Shown piece after piece: positions 31,314 to 33,907 of a DNA stretch of 33,907 nucleotides; position 1 is the first letter of the stretch; each line of letters begins with the position of its first letter. A program made the translations under genes and the position numbers. This stretch comes from Chara braunii. Taxonomy: Eukaryota > Streptophyta > Charophyceae > Charales > Characeae. The notes beneath the pieces were generated by a model. It was not told the DNA's origin. It ran no database searches and saw only the letters and a program-made list of their open reading frames with translations. The DNA lies in the NCBI GenBank assembly GCA_003427395.1, contig BFEA01000133.1, positions 929,180-963,086 of the forward strand. Direction: 5' to 3'.

Positions 31314-32450
31314 ACGGTGCATCGCAAAACAGACCACAGACCCACTGCGGGACTACGCAGGGGTCTGTCTCACTTTTAAGGGCGTTTACCAGCTCCCTAT
31401 GGGGCAACGTAGAGAGCATGGCACCCTTCTCACAATCACAAACAAAATCACCGTCAGGTTCACAAGGCCATGGCCCCTTGACCTGATCAGGGACAACAGA
31501 CCACACACCCCAATGACATCTACCAAATGCACTGACTTACGATATGCTCAGTTTCACCAATAATCCAAGTCGTTTCTCTGATCCTTCTCGTCAGACTTTA
31601 TCAACTCAAGCCCTGCTTTCCATGCCATTAGATATTTTATCCACCTTTAACTTATTAAAGGTGCCTATCACAATAGGTCTCTCAGCCATCCCTTCCTTTT
31701 CTAGGATAAACTTTCACGCGACCTTTTTAAAACACCTTCCTTTTGAAGATGAGTCTTTCAGTAAACATTATTACCACCTTCTCAATCTGAAGGGGCCATA
31801 ACCATAAAACAACTCAAATTGAGAGGTCAACTTATGAGTCATCTTCACAACTCAACAATAAACATTCGGCATGGTAAGTATTCGAGTCTCAAAGACTCAT
31901 AAATCCCTTAGGATTCTCACACTTTCACAAAAACAGACTGCACTGCCTCTTCTTATACTCAGCCCTATCTTCCGCTCGTGGGCAGATCGCACAAGTATAC
32001 CGAAGAGTAGACAGTTCGTATTTATTCACATTCACAAAATACACAATATATGAGATGTTTCTCACACATCTCTCACACAAAACCATCATACATGAGGATA
32101 AAACTACACATGTGAGAGTGATTGCGATCGTTATATACAAATAGTATTCTCAGAAAAAATCTCAACTCAATATATACACAGGGGTATAATATCTTAATTC
32201 AAACGCGGACCAATATGGTTATGAATTACATATATATACATGGAGTTGAACAATCTCAACTCAAACTGGTATCAGTATTACACACAAAAAATTGTACCCT
32301 CCCCAACTAAAGCTAAAACTAAAACATTCTTGATCATGACGTAATCACACCCCTCAATTCAGAGGGACCCAAGTAACCCAAGACACATCCAAATATCCAA
32401 GAAAAGTAAGACTAGGAATCATTTGTACACAAGTCTTACAAACTACACTT
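31314..32450. other. No gene recognised
   Basis: AT-rich. The plus-strand frame at 31544-31801 (85 residues) has a plausible amino-acid mix but no motif and no second support. A short TGGTATCAG (32267-32275) recalls the tRNA-Met PBS but lacks the rest of it. Confidence 0.35.
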
Positions 32451-32726
32451 CTAGGTTAGAGAGTCTACCTCACACACGCTGAGATCTCTTCCTAAGTCTC
32501 TCATACCTCTCACATTTATACAATCACCCGGACCTAGACACGAAGTAGGTCTCATATCTTCTTCTCTCAATGATAGGTCTAGTGGAATAGACTTTCCTTT
32601 CGTAGCAATGTCCTTAAAACCACTCCTCGCTCTATCTGCAGGAGTTATTCCCATGACGCATTTCAAGTCCATCCTAACATACCCCGCATACATAGTTATT
32701 CTATCGGGGTTCCTTCTGCCTACAAC
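32451..32726 (-). pseudogene. Unknown coding remnant, part 2
   Basis: The frame after the TGA at 32727-32729 reads RNPDRITMYAGYVRMDLKCV, then GITPADRARSGFKDIATKGK and SLREEDMRPTSCLGPGD, ending in a stop at 32451. The composition is that of a real soluble protein. It lies downstream of, and on the same strand as, the remnant at 32891-33598 and may be its continuation after a frameshift. No domain recognised. Confidence 0.35.
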
Positions 32727-32890
32727 TCAGACTATCTTACCGGACCATTATTACGAAACCCTCTTGGTATATTGTCAGGTTCCTCGACTGATTAAAGTAC
32801 GAAATTAAAATCACACAATCGGTTAGCCTACTACTCTAGCTCTTATGTCCATGCATATACACAAGTCTGGCAAAGTACAAGGGTATCCTT

Positions 32891-33598
32891 CTATCGGCCT
32901 GCAATAGCTCGAACCTCATCCCAACCTACAGCCTTTTCATCTGGGTCGTGGGAGCTCGCATAAGCATCAACAACATTGACCAAGTTCCTTAGTCCTTGGT
33001 GATGGGGTAAGAATCTTTGGTCCAGATACAGGCCATACACCAACTCGCACGTGTACCTTGCATATCCTCATTCTCGCGCTGACACTCTCACTGCGGCCTC
33101 TGCCGAGGCCTCTACCCTTGTCTGTCCCCCAAAACTCTTTTCTATTAGGAACTCGGGCAAGACAACTCTCAATGGGGCTGAAGGAAGTGCAAACTCTTCG
33201 GCACGTTTGTTCTCTATACGGGTCTCCACCTGCTCCTCTCCTTCAAAGACCCTGCCTCTCGCTCATTTTGCTGCAGCTCCCTCAGCTATCCCCAAGGGTC
33301 TTGCGAGCAGGCTTTCATGCCCAAGCGCCAACTCAATCCCGTATAAGACCCAAAATGATGGTGGAGCATATAGCGTTACCCTCACGACCGCACACTCTTG
33401 GTTATCATCAAAGCCAGACTCGATCTAGATAAAGATCCCCTTGTCTATCGACACGCCCCACCAGGAAGAGACATACTCTCCTGACTCACCTCGGCAAGGA
33501 AACTCGAGCCTATTTTCTCTTTTGACGGGCAAGGCCACACTGGGATCTTCCCTAGCATAAGGCATCATGAGCAGCCTTCGCTCTGGTCTGGGTTCTGC
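32891..33598 (-). pseudogene. Unknown coding remnant, part 1 (in-frame stops)
   Basis: One minus-strand frame stays protein-like for about 235 codons although stops interrupt it: ARPLGIAEGAAAK-stop, VRVSARE-stop, and a TAG after KGIFI. Segments include ERRLLMMPYAREDPSVALPV, GEYVSSWWGVSIDKGIFI, VRVTLYAPPSFWVLYGIELA, EEQVETRIENKRAEEFALPS and CELVYGLYLDQRFLPHHQGL followed by RNLVNVVDAYASSHDPDEKA. A final TAG lies at 32891-32893. The plus-strand frames in the same place (33051-33432) are Ser/Leu-rich shadows. I do not recognise the protein. In this repeat-rich setting it is probably a decayed transposon protein, but a dead host gene is possible. Confidence 0.5.
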
Positions 33599-33858
33599 CC
33601 ATCACAAAAAAAACGTCCAGCATACGTTTTTCGTTACCAAACTGACAATCACGTTCTAGCATCCCTACCCCTGAAGCCTCAACTTCATATTATCTTTGAC
33701 TAAAATCCACCCTTTTCAGCGTTTACGACTACCCAGCTTAGAGAAAATAATAATGGAAATATATCATGGCAATAGTATGCTCACAAATACCAGAAATTCC
33801 AAATAATAAAAAGCAAAACCCGCTTTCGAACCCCGTGCAACTTTGGCGTGGTGGTGTG

Positions 33859-33860
<2 letters not shown>
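33599..33860. other. No feature recognised
   Basis: Short A/T-rich stretch between the coding remnant and the terminal microsatellite. Confidence 0.4.

Positions 33861-33907
<47 letters not shown>
33861..33907. repeat. (TG)n microsatellite at the window edge
   Basis: TG run reaching the last base of the window. Confidence 0.97.

Noticed and set aside
32267-32275. TGGTATCAG as a tRNA-Met primer-binding site
   Set aside because: Only nine bases match, the following bases diverge, and no LTR end or duplicate is visible beside it.
33051-33432. Two Ser/Leu-rich plus-strand frames of about 125 residues
   Set aside because: Shadows of the interrupted minus-strand coding remnant at 32891-33598.

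Overview
This window looks like non-genic, repeat-dominated nuclear DNA from a plant or streptophyte alga. The evidence is an L1-type non-LTR retrotransposon with an ORF1/ORF2 layout, a decayed minus-strand piece of a eukaryotic 25S rRNA gene that resembles the plant sequence, a probable Ty3/gypsy-type LTR-PBS junction, and long dinucleotide tracts that bound the window and its assembly gap. A large, repeat-rich genome such as that of a charophyte (Chara-like) is my guess, but I cannot fix the species. I see no intact single-copy gene, no bacterial operon and no CRISPR array.

Layout. Positions 1-600 are simple repeats and a 22-bp palindrome. Positions 1454-2193 (minus) and 9618-10574 (plus) are inverted, degenerate copies of one unknown protein-coding element. 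Their reading frames differ mostly at synonymous positions, so this was a real protein. Positions 4479-4616, 7456-7597 and 11866-11919 are copies of a small retroposon containing RNA-like hairpins. Positions 5590-5990 (plus) carry a LINE-type zinc-binding tail. Positions 7762-7979 are a 109-bp tandem duplication. A 70-bp piece of it reappears exactly, twice, around a lone N at 10644, which looks like an assembly join. Positions 10937-11857 (minus) hold an Asn/Asp-rich open frame of unknown standing. Positions 12090-13440 are degenerate repeats. Positions 16101-16806 are a gap.

Positions 16902-23112 (minus) are one nearly full-length but broken LINE: ORF1 with a CxxC motif, then ORF2 with endonuclease, reverse transcriptase and zinc-binding parts, a 3' UTR and a poly(A) tail. 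Positions 24968-26436 look like the end of a minus-strand LTR element. They contain a PBS-like site, three ~122-bp repeats, and an array of ten hairpins that share a 20-nt loop core while their outer stems vary in sequence but stay complementary. Positions 28596-29203 are the degenerate 25S rRNA piece. Positions 30160-30240 fold as a tRNA-like cloverleaf, 30341-31313 are two 484-bp tandem units, and 32451-33598 (minus) hold another decayed unknown coding region.

The most interesting signal is the ten-hairpin array (25605-26436). Its compensatory stem changes, different spacers and frame-independent conservation point to a structure kept at the RNA or single-stranded DNA level rather than to a protein or a plain tandem repeat. 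The small retroposon family independently shows the same pattern, with a fixed loop on covarying stems.
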